Positions 12,752 to 24,900 of a stretch of DNA of 64,000 bases are shown piece by piece. Each line of letters begins with the position of its first letter. The stretch's first letter is position 1. The DNA is from Zygnema cylindricum (lineage: Eukaryota > Streptophyta > Zygnematophyceae > Zygnematales > Zygnemataceae), in contig JBBHKE010001405.1 in assembly GCA_037447655.1 (NCBI GenBank), positions 1 to 64,000 of the forward strand, read 5' to 3'. Both the position numbers and the translations under genes were made by a program. A model generated the notes under the pieces. That model was not told where the DNA came from. It searched no databases and was given only the letters and a program-made list of their open reading frames with translations.

Positions 12752-13342
12752 CTACCTCTCATACGGAATTTCCTCCTTATTTGCTGAAGTTAGGACTCTA
12801 TTTTTGATGAAATTAGCATAGTTCATAGACTCCGCCCAAAACTGCAACCCTATCCTCGTATCAGTTAACATACTTCTGGATATATCTCGTAAAGTTCTAT
12901 TCACTCTTTCTGCTACTCCATTTTGTTCCGGATTATAGGGAACAGTTTTCTCATGATGAATTCCTTCTTCTTTAAGATATTCTTCAAATTCCCTTGAGGT
13001 GTATTCTTTCCCATTATCACTTCTTATCTCTTTTATTGAGGTTTCATGTAGTTTTTCACTCCATACTTGATACTCTTTGAAACATCTTAATACCTCTGAC
13101 TTATGTTTGAGAAAGTATATCTTCGTGTATCTAGACCAATCATCTGTGATGGTTAACATCCATCTCTTCCCCCCATGTGAAGCATACCTAACTGGTTCCC
13201 AAACATAAGTGTGAACTAGATCTAATACTTTCTCTCTCCTAAATGTGGTTGCCTTTGCAAATGGAAGTCTATGAATCTTCCCTTGGGCACATCCACTACA
13301 ATCATCAAAGGTCTCATCATCCTCAAAAGTAATACCCTCCAC
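12752..13342 (-). pseudogene. pol: Copia integrase, degraded
   Basis: CSGCAQGKIHRLPF ends the zinc-binding region. The core reads HTYVWEPV, TITDDWSRYTKIYFL, IRSDNGKEY and PYNPEQNGVAERVNRTL. The second Asp and the Glu of the DDE triad are present, but the first (normally HTDV) is Tyr. The C-terminal part (GYLLGYDESTKGYRVYD) continues below 12752 in another frame. Confidence 0.85.
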
Positions 13343-13345
13343 TAT

Positions 13346-13830
13346 TCATTTTTTCTTCATTTTCTTTAATCTATCTAGATGCACATGCCCCAACCTTTTA
13401 TGCCAAAGCATCATCTCACTTGCACACGAGTAGAGAACACTCTTTTCATTGCAAAGAACAATTTTGATCATTCCTTGACTGCCTTTTTTAGCTATGAAAT
13501 AAACCTCATTATCAAAGCTTGTTGTGAAGATTCCTTTCCTAGTTCCTATTTCAAACTCCTTTTCATTTAGGACAGCTGTTGAGACTAGGTTCTTGCTAAG
13601 TTGTGGAATGTAAAGAACGTCTGAGAGTGTTACAATTGAGGCCTTTCCATCAACTAGAACCTTCAAGTCAACAGTTCCAAGAAGACTTGTGGTTTTTACT
13701 CTACCATCTCCGTACTCTATCTCAACTGTTGGGATCTTTCTCAGTTTAGTGAGCCACCGCTTATCTTTGCACATATGCATTGAAGCCCCTGATTCTATGA
13801 TCCTCCCATCCTCGGGTGGATCCCTCTTAC
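13346..13830 (-). pseudogene. pol: Copia protease and GAG-pre-integrase region, catalytic Asp changed
   Basis: The expected DSGA protease motif reads IIESGASMHM, so the catalytic Asp is Glu. Downstream DVLYIPQLSKNLVS and MLWHKRLGHVHLDRLKK are textbook copia protease-end and GAG-pre-integrase signatures. A TGA stop at 13346-13348 lies in frame with the integrase that follows. Confidence 0.85.
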
Positions 13831-13990
13831 CTCCGAAAGCACACTTTTATGTCCATGGAATGTCAACATGCATTTCAATGTTTTTCGTATTAAGAAGAAG
13901 CTCCTCAAGCTCCTCTTCTGGTTCAGTTTTTCCTTCCACTTCCTCATCATGAACTTGAGTCAGGAAAGCCTTTTTCTTTCCTCCACCCCT

Positions 13991-14947
13991 TCAGGTTCCT
14001 TGACCATCTTTGAGTTGAAGATCTGCAAGTTTGACACAATCTGCCATATAGTGTCCCGGTTTCTTGCAGAAGTGACATAATCCTCCTCGAGAAGTTCCTC
14101 TCCCCTGTCTATCAAATCTGACACCTCCTTGTCCTCTTCCACCAAAGTTTTGATAGGGATCTTTCCCTCTCTCCTCATCACCCTTCCGCCAATCAGCTCC
14201 CGCAGACAATGCTTGAACACTTGGACTCCCTCTCCTAAGCTCTATGGTGCTTTCTTTCACTAAAATCATTCCTATTGTGTCATTCCATTTCCAATTGCTA
14301 TCTCCCATGTCTTGCAATCGTTTAATGATATTCTCATACTCTTCAGGTAGTTTCATAATTAATGTGTTCACTCTTTGTCTCTCGGACCATGAGTTACCTG
14401 CACTCTCTAACTCTCCAAATAATGCTCCTAAATCATTGCAATGATTATCCATACTTCCTCCCTTATAAGTATAAGCTGCAATCTTATTTTCTGCCAACTG
14501 TTGCTGCTGCAATGATCCACTCTTATATTTGTTAACTAGTGATATCCAAATCTGAGATGAAGATTTCACATGCATAAGGGGAATGGCAATGCCCTTTGCT
14601 ACACTTTTAAGAATTAAGAGCTTAGCAACCTTGTCTTTGTAGTTCCACTTTTCATACTCTGATCTTTCGGTCTGAACCCTTGTCGCCGTTTTTGGTGGTG
14701 CTGCTGCCGGTATCGCCTTCGGCAATGGTGTCACTTGAGTTGCAACTCCTCCCTTTTCTCCTTCCATGAGAATCTCCCCTCCTTCCTCATCTTCATCCTC
14801 GGTGATGGTGGCAGCTGTTCTACCAACTGTAGAGGCGGAGGTGCCAAAAAAATGTGTCCCTCCAAACCTAGGTGGAGGTGGGCATCGAATTTGTCCAGAC
14901 ACTATGCCCCATAGATGCTTCTCAAATAGTTCTCCCTCTATCATCAA
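13991..14947 (-). pseudogene. gag: Copia gag with one CCHC zinc knuckle
   Basis: 318 codons from the ATG at 14947, about 60 nt inside the 5' LTR. The central segment (LYKGG-like SMDNHCNDLGALFGELESAG and LIMKLPEEYENIIKRL) is a UBN2/copia gag pattern. The zinc knuckle CHFCKKPGHYMADC is near the end. A frame break separates it from the protease. Low-complexity Thr/Ala/Pro sequence fills the N-terminal third. It would form the virus-like particle. Confidence 0.85.
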
Positions 14948-15008
14948 TTCCTAATAAAGAAAGTCTTATCCATCAAATATGGGCACCCTAGAGGGTGGGC
15001 CTATAACC

Positions 15009-15897
15009 TGAAATTCTGTGGTCTTCATTGAACCACAGAATGAGCCTTCTATGTAAAGCCTCTAGGATAATATTTTCCCCTTCTACTTTCCCGCTGAATA
15101 AGCGCCGCCAAGGCACACAAATATTTTGACCAATCTCACCCCTATGAGGAAAAGACTCCCTTGAGTCAAACGCAAAAAGAATCACTGAATTTGCTCCCTT
15201 GAGCAGTAAGTTATGGCTGGTCAAAGATGACCTTTATAGTTACAAGCTCTCTTAGAGAGAGAGGTACCTAAATATTACTAAGTCTCGGTCTGCCTACTCA
15301 CGACTACCTTCTAGTAAACCCTAGTCCAATAGGAACACTATATAGATCAAGAAGGTATAATGGGCGATGTACTTATTATACGACCATTGTACGACAAGGT
15401 CTACAAGGTGACACCAGTCAAATCGAAAGCCATGGTTCCTCCTCCCATTTTTTCCGGTATCAAATAATGTGGCGCCACGTGCCATCGCGTGATGCTATCG
15501 CTGTATGCCTCTAAAAGCTCACTTCGCGTGGCGGCTATAATGCTGGCCGTCCGATCAAAATATATTTTATACGGTTCAGATTCGCATACATGTAGGAATT
15601 GCTCTTTTTAATTAGTCTGCTGTTAATTAGCTGTTGCGTTAATCTTTATATATTTATAAAACCCGTCACGTGTATCGTTTCGTAACGCCTTAATGGTTAA
15701 GGCGTTAGGCTATAGAGAATCTAGAGGTCGCAGGTTGAAATCTAGACCTAGGCATCATTTTAGTAAAATACCCTTAACTTCAAAAAATGCCTATTTCTAA
15801 TTATGGCGGCAGCCATGGCGTGCCTTTGATCCTCACTCTCTTTCTTTAAAGCAAAACTAAAATAGGGAAGTGAACTATTAATTACCTCTTTTCAACA
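15009..15897 (-). repeat. 5' LTR of the nested copia element
   Basis: 889 nt copy of the other LTR, directly followed by the GTTAC target duplication at 15898-15902. Confidence 0.9.
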
Positions 15898-16378
15898 GTT
15901 ACAAAATCAAATTTTAGTGTTTCAAGAATTTTGGTGGTCTCTGATTTAAGGATGACATTAATGTTAGTGTTTTCTGCCCCTCTTTCATCAGTAACTTCCT
16001 TAGTTACTAATAACAAGAAAGCATGACTTGTTTTATATTTTAATTTCTTTTTAAATTGCTTAGCAAAAATCAAACCCTCAACTCCCAATTTGTTTATGTT
16101 TTTTATATGATTCTTATACAATTTCTTAGATTGATGATGCTTGCAAAACCTTCCAACCATTTTTAGATTTCACTTTGAAGGTGTTAAATTCCCAATTAAT
16201 TTGAGGATTATGTTCAGTTGACCAAGGCTTTTATAAAATTATTTCCTCACTTCCCAAATCATTATTTCATAAACAAATTTTATTTTATGACCTTGGATAT
16301 CAACTTCTATTGTGTCGGTTTATAAGTTTAATGTGGACTTATAACCATTTGCCACTTGAACATGTAAAGGCATTTCCC

Positions 16379-16642
16379 TTATGACAATATGAATTTTATT
16401 ACAAACTTATATGAAATAAAATTATGTGCAGCACCTGAATCAACCATTACTCTTAACAGTTTTCCATTCACTAAAAACTCAAACTTGATCAAACAATGTC
16501 TTGTGTCATCATTTCTTAGTTGTCCTAACATAGGTCTGTTGTTGAGAATTTCATTAGAAAGATCCTTCAAACTATGCAATGTAATGAGAATCATAAAATA
16601 TTCAACTATCCTAAACTTTCCATTCATTAATTTGCCCTCCAA
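16379..16642 (-). pseudogene. pol: Gypsy aspartic protease remnant
   Basis: LLRVMVDSGAAHNFISYKF is the active-site strand of a Ty3/gypsy retropepsin (D-S-G). The upstream LRNDDTRHCLIKFEFLVNGK is the usual lead-in. The fragment ends at a stop soon after. Confidence 0.8.
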
Positions 16643-16716
16643 AGTTAACTCATTAACTTTTGGATCTGGTTCACTCTACTGAGGACTTTCAGTTAGTCCA
16701 TTGCGTTTCCCACCTC

Positions 16717-16926
16717 TTACGTTTCTTGCTCAGCTAGGTATAATGCAAAAAAAATTTGGAGACCTTTATTGACATCGACTGTTTTAGCAGAACTTTTATC
16801 TTTACTGGCGTTAGCGTAATGATATGGATCTCCGCATTTGAAACAAGTGACTTTCTTTTTGGGTTTTGTGCACCCCCTATTGAAATGTTCGTTCTCTCCA
16901 CAGTTATAACAATTTATCTCTTTCAA
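16717..16926 (-). pseudogene. gag: Gypsy nucleocapsid with two zinc knuckles
   Basis: CYNCGENEHFNRGC is a full CCHC knuckle. CFKCGDPYHYANA is a second knuckle lacking its last Cys. The order relative to gag and protease is that of Ty3/gypsy elements. Confidence 0.8.
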
Positions 16927-17176
16927 TTGTGCACAATCAAATGCTCAATGACCCTTTTTTTGATAGATAGTGCATGTGAATATGATAAGATTAGGTTATT
17001 GAGCATTAATGCTTCGTTTTAGAATTTTAATGTATCCCCCTCTATTGTTAAATTTCTCTTTGCATTAACACTTGTCCACCTCTCTAATTTACCATGAAGA
17101 TACTATACCCATCCACCAAACCCGGATTTAGACCTTCCGCAATTTCCTCCGACACCACTCTCATACTTCATTCAAA

Positions 17177-18000
17177 TTACCGATGAGTCATCGAGTTTTC
17201 TCGATTATATCCCAGCTGATCCTCTAATTCTAATGACTTATCTCGTAATTCGTTAAAATAATTAATTTTTTGATGCTTCATTTCTATTTTTAGTATATGA
17301 TTCAGATAGCTCAAAAAATGCAACTTAGCCATTTCATCAATCAAACCTATGACATGAATGCTAGATGAGTCAAATTCCACAATATAATCTTTTACAGATC
17401 CAGTTTGTTTACAGTTCAACCAATTTTCCTCCACTTTGGATTTATAAGTGACATACAAGAAACACGATTTGATCGCGGTTTTAAAAGCTTCCTAATCAGC
17501 ATTATCAAGAATCAATTTAGACCTTCTTTGAGTGTTATACCAAATCTCAGCATCACCTTTTAGACACGTAACAACAAAAGAAGTGTATCATCATTATCAA
17601 AAATTTTAGATTCCAAATAGTACTCCATATTAAAAATCCAAGCATCCAATTCACCAATCTTCCTACCATCAAAGGACGTTGCCTCACTAGACAATTTTAT
17701 ATCTCTTAATTTCTTAGGTCTATCATGATCATCCTCCCTAAAATTGGCATTCTTTTTACTTCTCTCACACTTTTGGTCATTTACATCATTTTTGGTATGA
17801 ATTGGGTTAATGTGTTCATCCAATTTCTCATTTGAAACATTTCAATTTTCTTTAACAACTTTCAGTTCACTTTTCAATTCCGAAATTGTTTCATCCACAA
17901 AAACAACGTGATTATAAAATATTTTGACCAATTTCACAGTACGCTTTTTCAACACATTCAAGGCATTCTCCATTTCACGTTTCCATGAAGAATTTGCCAT
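17177..18000 (-). pseudogene. gag: Gypsy gag remnant
   Basis: The N-terminal part (17560-18000) has one in-frame stop. It includes KLSSEATSFDGRKIGELDAW and MEYYLESKIF, typical of the start of retrotrans_gag. The second part (17177-17458) includes WLNCKQTGSVKDYIVEFDSS and KLHFLSYLNHILKIEM, the conserved gag domain core. A frame break lies between them. Confidence 0.75.
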
Positions 18001-19757
18001 TATCACAAAATGAAACTAAATAAAAGGAAAGATAGAATATAATTTCCGAAAGAAATTTGCTTCAGATTTTAAGTCCCTAGATTGCTCCAATCCAAGACTA
18101 TTTCTCCATAAAAAATCCTTTGAAAATATCAAAATTTGAGAAATCAAAAAGACATTGAAAGTAAGTTATTGCAAATTCAATTTTTCAATTTCCCAAGATT
18201 TAATCAGAAAGGAAAAAAAATCCCCACAAATTTTGGAAGAGCAAAATTGAAAGCTCTCAAAGGAAACAGTTTAGGGTGTGAAATGTTTTGAGTCATTTCT
18301 AGATTCCTTTACTCTTGAAGAAGTAAAGTACTCATCTTTCCTTCTCCTCGATTAGAAAATTTCCCATTTCTCACTACATTAGGATCTTTTACTTTCTAAT
18401 CCTCACATCTTCACCTTTCATGGCTTCAAGCCCTCCTTCTACACATGAATCATTGTTGGGAGATGGTTAGTTTGTTTGGCCTGTAGGTAATTGGAGTGAG
18501 CTTCAAGTGAGCTTCAATTGGAGTGAGCTTCAAGTGAGCTTCAGCGATGGCTACAGTGCACGCCACGCTTGAGTCCGAGGACCTAAGCCCGCCCAATATT
18601 GAACCATCGACCGCTGGTAGTGTGGTCATTTAGTTTACCTCCAATCCCCTACCACTTCACATTATGGTTCCACCTTCACGTCTTAGAGCACCCTCACCAG
18701 TCACGGTAGTCGATTTTGGGGTGAGCAAACTTCTCACTGATTTCTAACCAAAGCTAAACTAATATTGTCTTCAAATTTTTCCTCTTTGTCGTTTGATAAC
18801 TTTATTGCTTTCTCCACATAATTGTGAAACTCCACAATCCTTGATTGAATAATTGTTCTAGTAGTTGAATTGTAGATGTGGAATTAGGATTGCATCTAGC
18901 AATTACACTTGGTAAGATTTATAACTGCATTTCCTGGTTCGATACCGTTTCTTAATTTAATGAAGGACTTGTCATCCTCAAATCTGAAATATCAAACGCA
19001 TGAAATCGCGCCACTCTACAATTGTTTAGGTGTCTTTTTTGAAATCAAAGTTATTGTTAAGTTACAACATAAACTAATAGCAGTGCACCAAGTAATAACG
19101 AAACTACATAGACGTAAACTTGACCGGAACTTCCCCAGACAACTACACATTGAATTGCTATTAGTGTCAATAACGCTAATTTTGCGCCCCCAAATTATGA
19201 CGATAAAACCTTAAATATAATTAATAGCAGTATTTGTTTTTTTACGTTATTTAAGGTACTCGTTAATTAGCGTTTATAACTCTAATTTACCGTCATCTTG
19301 AATAGAGTTGTGTACGAAACGTTTGAATCCGTACAAAATCGTAATTGGTTAAGCAATAAAATACGAAACATGGATTAAAATAAGCGTGAACGCACGTAAA
19401 ACTGCTAAAAAAAAAGGCAAAATGTGGTCGTACCTATTTTAGTGTAAAGATAATGATCATGTGTTGATTATACGTGGGAAAGCCCAAATTAGAGTTATGA
19501 ATCAATTAGAGTAAAAGGACGCGATATTTTGCGATTTGTCAAATTTTGTACTGTGACCTATTTTAGTGTAAAGATCTTGATCGCAGATTCAATATAGGCA
19601 AACTATTCCCAAATTAGAGATAATAAATTAGAGATATAGGTTTTTTCCAAAATCGCGAAAAATCCAGATTAGAGTTAATAACACTGATTATTCTTCTACA
19701 CTAGTAATTCCTTAACGCCAACAACGGTTCACGGTGTACTGTAACTGCAATCTAAAC
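18001..19757. other. No gene recognised upstream of the gypsy gag
   Basis: It should hold the gypsy 5' leader and LTR, but no LTR partner is in the window. TTCACGGTGTA near 19726-19736 looks like the inverted end of another MITE of the 19758 family. Confidence 0.4.
18486..18545 (+). repeat. Short tandem repeat GAGTGAGCTTCAAGTGAGCTTC
   Basis: GAGTGAGCTTCAA and GTGAGCTTCA units repeat four to five times upstream of the gypsy gag. Confidence 0.7.
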
Positions 19758-19759
19758 TA

Positions 19760-20278
19760 CACCGTGAATCGCTATTAGCCTAATGAAATAAATAGCGTAA
19801 TAAAACAATTAGCAGCATTTACGCTATTTGAGAATATCGTTTTTTGTGGAAATAATTTTTATTCTACTTTTTCGTATACTCTAACTTGTACACTGCCTTG
19901 TAAATTTTTTTGGAGCATAATATATTCACACTATAATAAGTGCATGCAGGAAATTGTTCAAATCGTACGCCGTCGCGTTTTTTTTGACATCCGCGTATGC
20001 CGGAAAATATTTACGCAATTACATGTTAGCGCGACTAGGGAACAGCGTGAATATTTTTTATGTACTTTTCTACTTAAAAAAGTACAAAATAGTACGTCTC
20101 TTACATTTCTTACTCCACACTATTTATAATGGCACTAAATTAGAGTCATAGGTCCTATTTAATGGACTACCTCAAATAACATGTAGAAATATTTAGAATG
20201 TTTAATTCTATTTGAGAATTTGCCCAAAAAACAGGGTACTTCAATTAGCGTTCAACCCGTTAATAGCGATTCACTGTG
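19760..20278. mobile_element. MITE with TA target duplication (Stowaway/mariner-like)
   Basis: Terminal inverted repeats CACCGTGAATCGCTATTA (left) and TAATAGCGATTCACTGTG (right), one mismatch, flanked by TA on both sides (19758-19759 and 20279-20280). About 520 bp, AT-rich, no credible coding region. Confidence 0.75.
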
Positions 20279-20796
20279 TAGGCGTCCATCTCTTAAAAGC
20301 GCTAAACAGTTAATCGCCGGATTCCACAATCGTACGTCACAAAGAAGGAAGTGGACTACAATCTGCCATGTCTTTTTGCACTAAAACATTATTAGTATTT
20401 TATAATTTCGCATTGACACTAACGAATTCTAAACGGACGGTGTATTGTGTTCCCAACGTGTGAAACCGGATTAACATATTACACAGCGATTGCACGTGGC
20501 GCATTGCGGTACTTCTGGTGAGCTGGACGCCAGAGTAGATTAAAGCAATCGCGGTGATGAGCTGGATGCCAGAGTGGATAAGAAAAGCCGCCTACCGATC
20601 ACAAAAATAACGACTCGCCGTCCATTAGTTCGCCCTAATCCGTCGAGAAAATTAGTGTTGGTTTTGAAGTTTCTGGCGTGGCAGAATTTTATAGCGCCAG
20701 CTGTAGAGCGTGAGCTACTTTAAAGCTTCAGACGAGTTCGCACGCGTGAAATATCAAAGGTTTTGCAACGCTGTAAAACCGCCGTCAAATGACTCA

Positions 20797-21475
20797 GGGT
20801 GACGTTCCATTAGGCGGTCCCAGTAAATGTACGGACAAGTCTACTGGCAGCTTTTAACTGGAAGTCCGTTCCATTGTGTCGGGCCAGTAACAAACCTTCC
20901 TCAATTATGATTTGCGTCACGTAGGTTAGTCTAAGATTCTAAAAATCTTTAAAAAAATCTACAAACGGAATATCTGGAGTGAAAATCAAAATGTCGAAAC
21001 TGAATGGCAAAAAGTCGCGACAAACTTTAAAGGTCGCGGCAAACTTTGAATGTCGGCAGATGTCAGACGGAGCGTGCGAGGATATTTTCACGTGATGACC
21101 TGCATTCAACGTGGCAGGAGGCACATGGCATGTACGACGTGCACGCCTGTGATCGCTTGAACAACGTAGATTCTTTTTTTTCTTTTTCACGTGTACCAAT
21201 GGTTGTGAATGGCAATTATGTAGTGGGCCCCAACTCTCCTCCGCGAGGAGAGTTGGGGCCCACTAGATGATGTGCTCGATTGCTTCGCGGATCTCAAAAA
21301 GTGAAGCATCCAACGGTCAGGAATTACGCCTACATCATTGGAACTTCCTGACAGCTTTCGAGTAACGATGTTTCGTCCGACAAAAAAAAAATCTGGTACG
21401 GCTCTGTACGACTCTGTACGAAAACGTACGGCATCCAGTAACGAACCCCACTTTTCGTCTAATGGAACGTCACCC
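20797..21475. mobile_element. MITE with TCA target duplication, just upstream of gene 1
   Basis: Ends GGGTGACGTTCCATTAG (left) and its complement (right), flanked by TCA at 20794-20796 and 21476-21478. The 679-bp element ends 360 bp before the gene 1 start codon and contains a long perfect hairpin. No transposase is seen. Confidence 0.72.
21221..21265. other. Perfect 21-bp stem hairpin
   Basis: TAGTGGGCCCCAACTCTCCT is followed by a very short loop region and its exact complement. The stem is 21 bp and the loop CGC. It lies inside the 20797-21475 element, about 570 bp upstream of the gene 1 ATG. Confidence 0.85.
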
Positions 21476-21835
21476 TCAGCCAAGATTCTCCTTGGAAGGT
21501 GGACAATCAGCTTCGCACATGCGATGTAAGCTTATTTTGTACGGCTTGAACGCGAAAATGGTACGGTCTTCAGCTCAGAGCAAAATTTTCATTGTAACCG
21601 AAAGACCGATTACACGTGTGAATGAAATCGACGGACGGCTCTCCGTCACGATAAAACAATCGCCTCAGAATCCCATCGAGGAAAGTACAAACTAGAGACA
21701 GGTTCACACGCGTGAAGTAAACTAAAAAACATATTACTGTACTTCAAAACTGGAAAACTCTTACTGAAGCAAAATCGCCACGTGGCTTTTGTAAAAATAA
21801 CTTTTTTCAGCGTGTGACGTAACGAATCCTCAGCC

Positions 21836-21932
21836 ATGGCTGCCACCACGCTCATCGCGACACTGCTTATCTTAGCTTGCCACGTGGCAATCACCATGGG
21901 AGATTACTTCGGACCCATGCCGGAGCCAGACA
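21836..21932 (+). CDS. Gene 1 exon 1: start codon and signal peptide
   Basis: The ATG lies in a good plant context (gccATGGC). It opens 32 codons beginning MAATTLIATLLILACHVAIT, a short n-region followed by a hydrophobic core typical of a secretory signal peptide. Cleavage is likely just before the GDYFGP segment. The exon ends in phase 1 at a GTACGT donor. Reading on past the donor runs into low-complexity intron sequence. The chosen acceptor of exon 2 restores the frame exactly. Confidence 0.8.
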
Positions 21933-24900
21933 GTACGTTTCCCCCTCCCTTTGACTTTCCTAGTTTCTTTTCCCCCCTTCCTTCTTTTTGTGCAATACTT
22001 TTCTTCACACGTGTGAAACATCGCTCTGATTCGATCCTTGGAATCGTCGGCCAATTCGGCTGCTGCAGAGTCGACCCTGGAGGCGGTAAAGGCGGCCGTC
22101 GCGAATAAGGGGAACTTTCCGGAGATCGTATGCGGATATAATTTCAATTGCGACAAGTCCGGTCGCGTGTACATGATGTGAGTGATTATCGCCGCGTGCC
22201 ATTCTCTGATTCTTAAGATACGCACTGAATCTTCGCACTAAATTTTCGCACTAGATTTTCGCACTAAATTTTCGCACTAAATCTCCGCACAGAATCTACG
22301 AACTGTATCTAGGCACTGAATCTCTGCACAGAATCTACGCACTGAATCGAGGCACTGATTCTACGCACTGAATCTCGAGTTTTCATTTCATACGGAATCG
22401 AGCTTGAATTTCGTATTGAATCGAACTTGGATTTCATACGGAAATTTCGCACTTTATTTTATTTCTTAGGCTGCGTAAACTCTGCTGCGATGTGTATTCA
22501 GAGCTATGCTTGGGCTGGCGAGGCTTAGAGGAGGGGGAGGGGGGAAGGAGAGGGGGACGGAAGAGGAGGAGAGGAGGAAGAGGGGGAAGGGAGGAGGGAA
22601 TGGAAGTGGGGGGGAGGAGGGGGGAGGGGGAAAAAAAGATTTTCTTTCAAATGGGAGGGGGAGAAGACATCTCCTTTGATATTAAGGCAGAGGTACAGAT
22701 ACATGTATGGATTTATAAAAGAGGGAAGGGAAATGTGATGGGAAAAGAGACGGAACGAGGAATATAAGAGAGGGAGGGAGGAGGAGGAGGGGGAGGGAAA
22801 CCGAGGGGGAAAGGTGGGATTCAGGGGAAGGAGGGGAAGAGGAGGAAAGGGGAAATAAAGGATCTCGTTAAGGGAGGGAGGGGAGGGATTGAAGAGAAAG
22901 GGAAAGGTGAAAGAGGGGAACGAGGGGGGGCCCGGGGGAGAGAATGAAGGATCTTGTTAAGAGAGGGAGGGGAGGTTGAGGAAAAGAAAGGCAGGAGTTT
23001 GGGGGACCAAGGAATGTGTATGGAGGGGCAGGGAGAAGGGGAGTAGGCGAGGGGAGGAGAATAGGGTGTTTGGTCATGAGAGGAAGTGGAGATGGGGGAG
23101 AAGAGGAGGTGGAGGAACAAGGGACCATTTTTAGGAGAGAGAGGTGGGGGGGAAAGTTTGACGGGGGAGAGGGAAAAGGCCAAGGGATCTCGCTAAGGAA
23201 AGGAGGGGGTAGAAGGAGGTGGAGAAAGGGGGGGAAGAGGATAACGAAAAGTGGGGGGAAGAGGAGGAAGTAGGGGGTGGGGGGAAGAGAATAAACGATC
23301 TACTAGGAGAGAAGGGGTGAGGGGAAAGGGAAAAGGGGGTAGGTCGGGGGAGGAGGAAACTTGCTAAAGAGGCAGAGAGGAGGATCTGGGGGGAAAAGAA
23401 TAAGGGGTCTCTTCAAGAGAGGAAGCGGAGATGGGAGGAGGGGAGGAGGGGGGGAGGTAAGGGAACAAGGGAACTTATTAAGGGAAGAGAGCGGAAAAAA
23501 AAACGTCGTGGTGGAGAATGACAGATATCGTTTAGAGAGGGAGATGTGGGAGGGATCGATGTGGGAGAACAATGGAACTTGTTCGGAGAGGGAGATAAGA
23601 GAGGGGAAAAATGAGAGAACGGGGGGGGGGGATAGACACGTTGGAATCCTTTAATGCCACTCTCCTTAAGGTCTTTACATTTTATTTACGCTGCATGTTT
23701 CTCTTCTTATGCCTGTCACAATACTTTTTCATTTTTCTATTAGATTTGTTTCTGTTCTTTCCCGTTGTCATGGCTTTGGTTCATTTTCTCTTTCCTTCGA
23801 AATGGCTTCGAATTGCTTTTTTAAAGCGTCAAGTCCTACACATTTCAGAATACCGTAACCTCTAATAGGTATTGGGCACCACCCACCAGTCAAGTTTGAC
23901 AGCGCAAATTATTTGTACTGGATATTTGCGGCCACTCATGCTACCGATCATAATAAATCTGGAAATATTTATCCCGCAAAAGCTCTCCTATCGATGAAGC
24001 ATCTATGGATGTTGTAACGATTGTCGAGAAGGTTTCCTTAGTCGATTAGATTCGCTAGGAATAATAAGCCAAAGTCTATTTAATCTTAGCTGTTTTTATC
24101 AAAGAAACTTACCCCATTCGCGACGGCATAGCAAATACAATTGCCAAGGTATCAGATGCGCTCCCCGACGTCTACTTTGTTGAAAAAGTTCCTCCATTTG
24201 CAAGGTAGTTAGTAATGGTTTTTGTATGGAATATTATACAAATAAACTTTTGTGAAATAAAAGAAGGTTATGCTCAATCACTCACATAATATCTTGTCCG
24301 TAAACTAAATAAAAAAAAATATATATATATTTTTAATTAAAATGAAACTATATATGGTCTAAATTAGAGATATCGTGTGCGGAGCTGGACATAAAATGAG
24401 CTCAAACACACGACGAGTTTCACCAAGATCGGTGTACATTTCAATCCCTACACCATAGGGTCACGCGCTCCTCATATTTTGATTGTAATTTTTGTTGGTG
24501 ATCTGATTCTTCTAAGATAATCTTGCTCTTGTTGTCGAGGTCAAGCTCATATTCCAATAGGCTCATATAAGGGTGCTAGAATTTATCCAGGTATTGAAGT
24601 TCTTCATGACCGGTTTTTAGAAAACTTTTGAGGGTGGGATTTTGCCATGAACATTTATATACTAACAATATGGTAAAGTTTGTAATAGCTTCGAGCTCCC
24701 TTGCCACTAACCTTTTTGAGGCTGACTTCAAATGCACCGCTGCAACATATTCTTTCCCCTTCCCCCAAACTTTGTCACTCTATAGTGGATAGCCTCATAT
24801 ATGTTATGCAGTAGTTGACTTGAATTTTTTGTCTTTGTTACTATCTTTGTCAATGACTTGATCCCCCTTGGTGGAAGTCGCTATCTCATTGTCGACTGCC

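Larger units (their letters stand above)
9715..15897 (-). mobile_element. Complete Ty1/copia LTR retrotransposon, nested in a gypsy element
   Basis: Two LTRs of about 888 nt (9715-10601 and 15009-15897), each starting TG and ending CA on the plus strand, flank a minus-strand interior with gag, protease, integrase, RT and RNase H in Ty1/copia order. The 5-bp target duplication GTTAC lies at 9710-9714 and 15898-15902. A purine-rich tract (AATTAAAGGGAG on the minus strand, 10602-10613) abuts the 3' LTR. No canonical initiator-Met primer site (TGGTATCAGAG) is obvious after the 5' LTR. Catalytic changes and in-frame stops show it is inactive. It inserted into the gypsy sequence seen on both sides. 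Confidence 0.92.
15898..18000 (-). mobile_element. Ty3/gypsy-type element, gag-protease part, interrupted by the copia insertion
   Basis: Minus-strand gag starts at an ATG at 17998-18000 (MANSSWKREMENALNVLKK). Gag core, two CCHC knuckles and a DSGA protease follow. Reading resumes across the copia element at 9714. Stops and frame breaks are frequent, so it is a remnant. No matching 3' LTR or integrase was found. Confidence 0.8.

Noticed and set aside
22821-23572. Minus-strand Pro/Ser-rich frames opposite the polypurine tract
   Set aside because: The composition alone produces them. There is no splice context, signal or start like the true Pro-rich tail exons.
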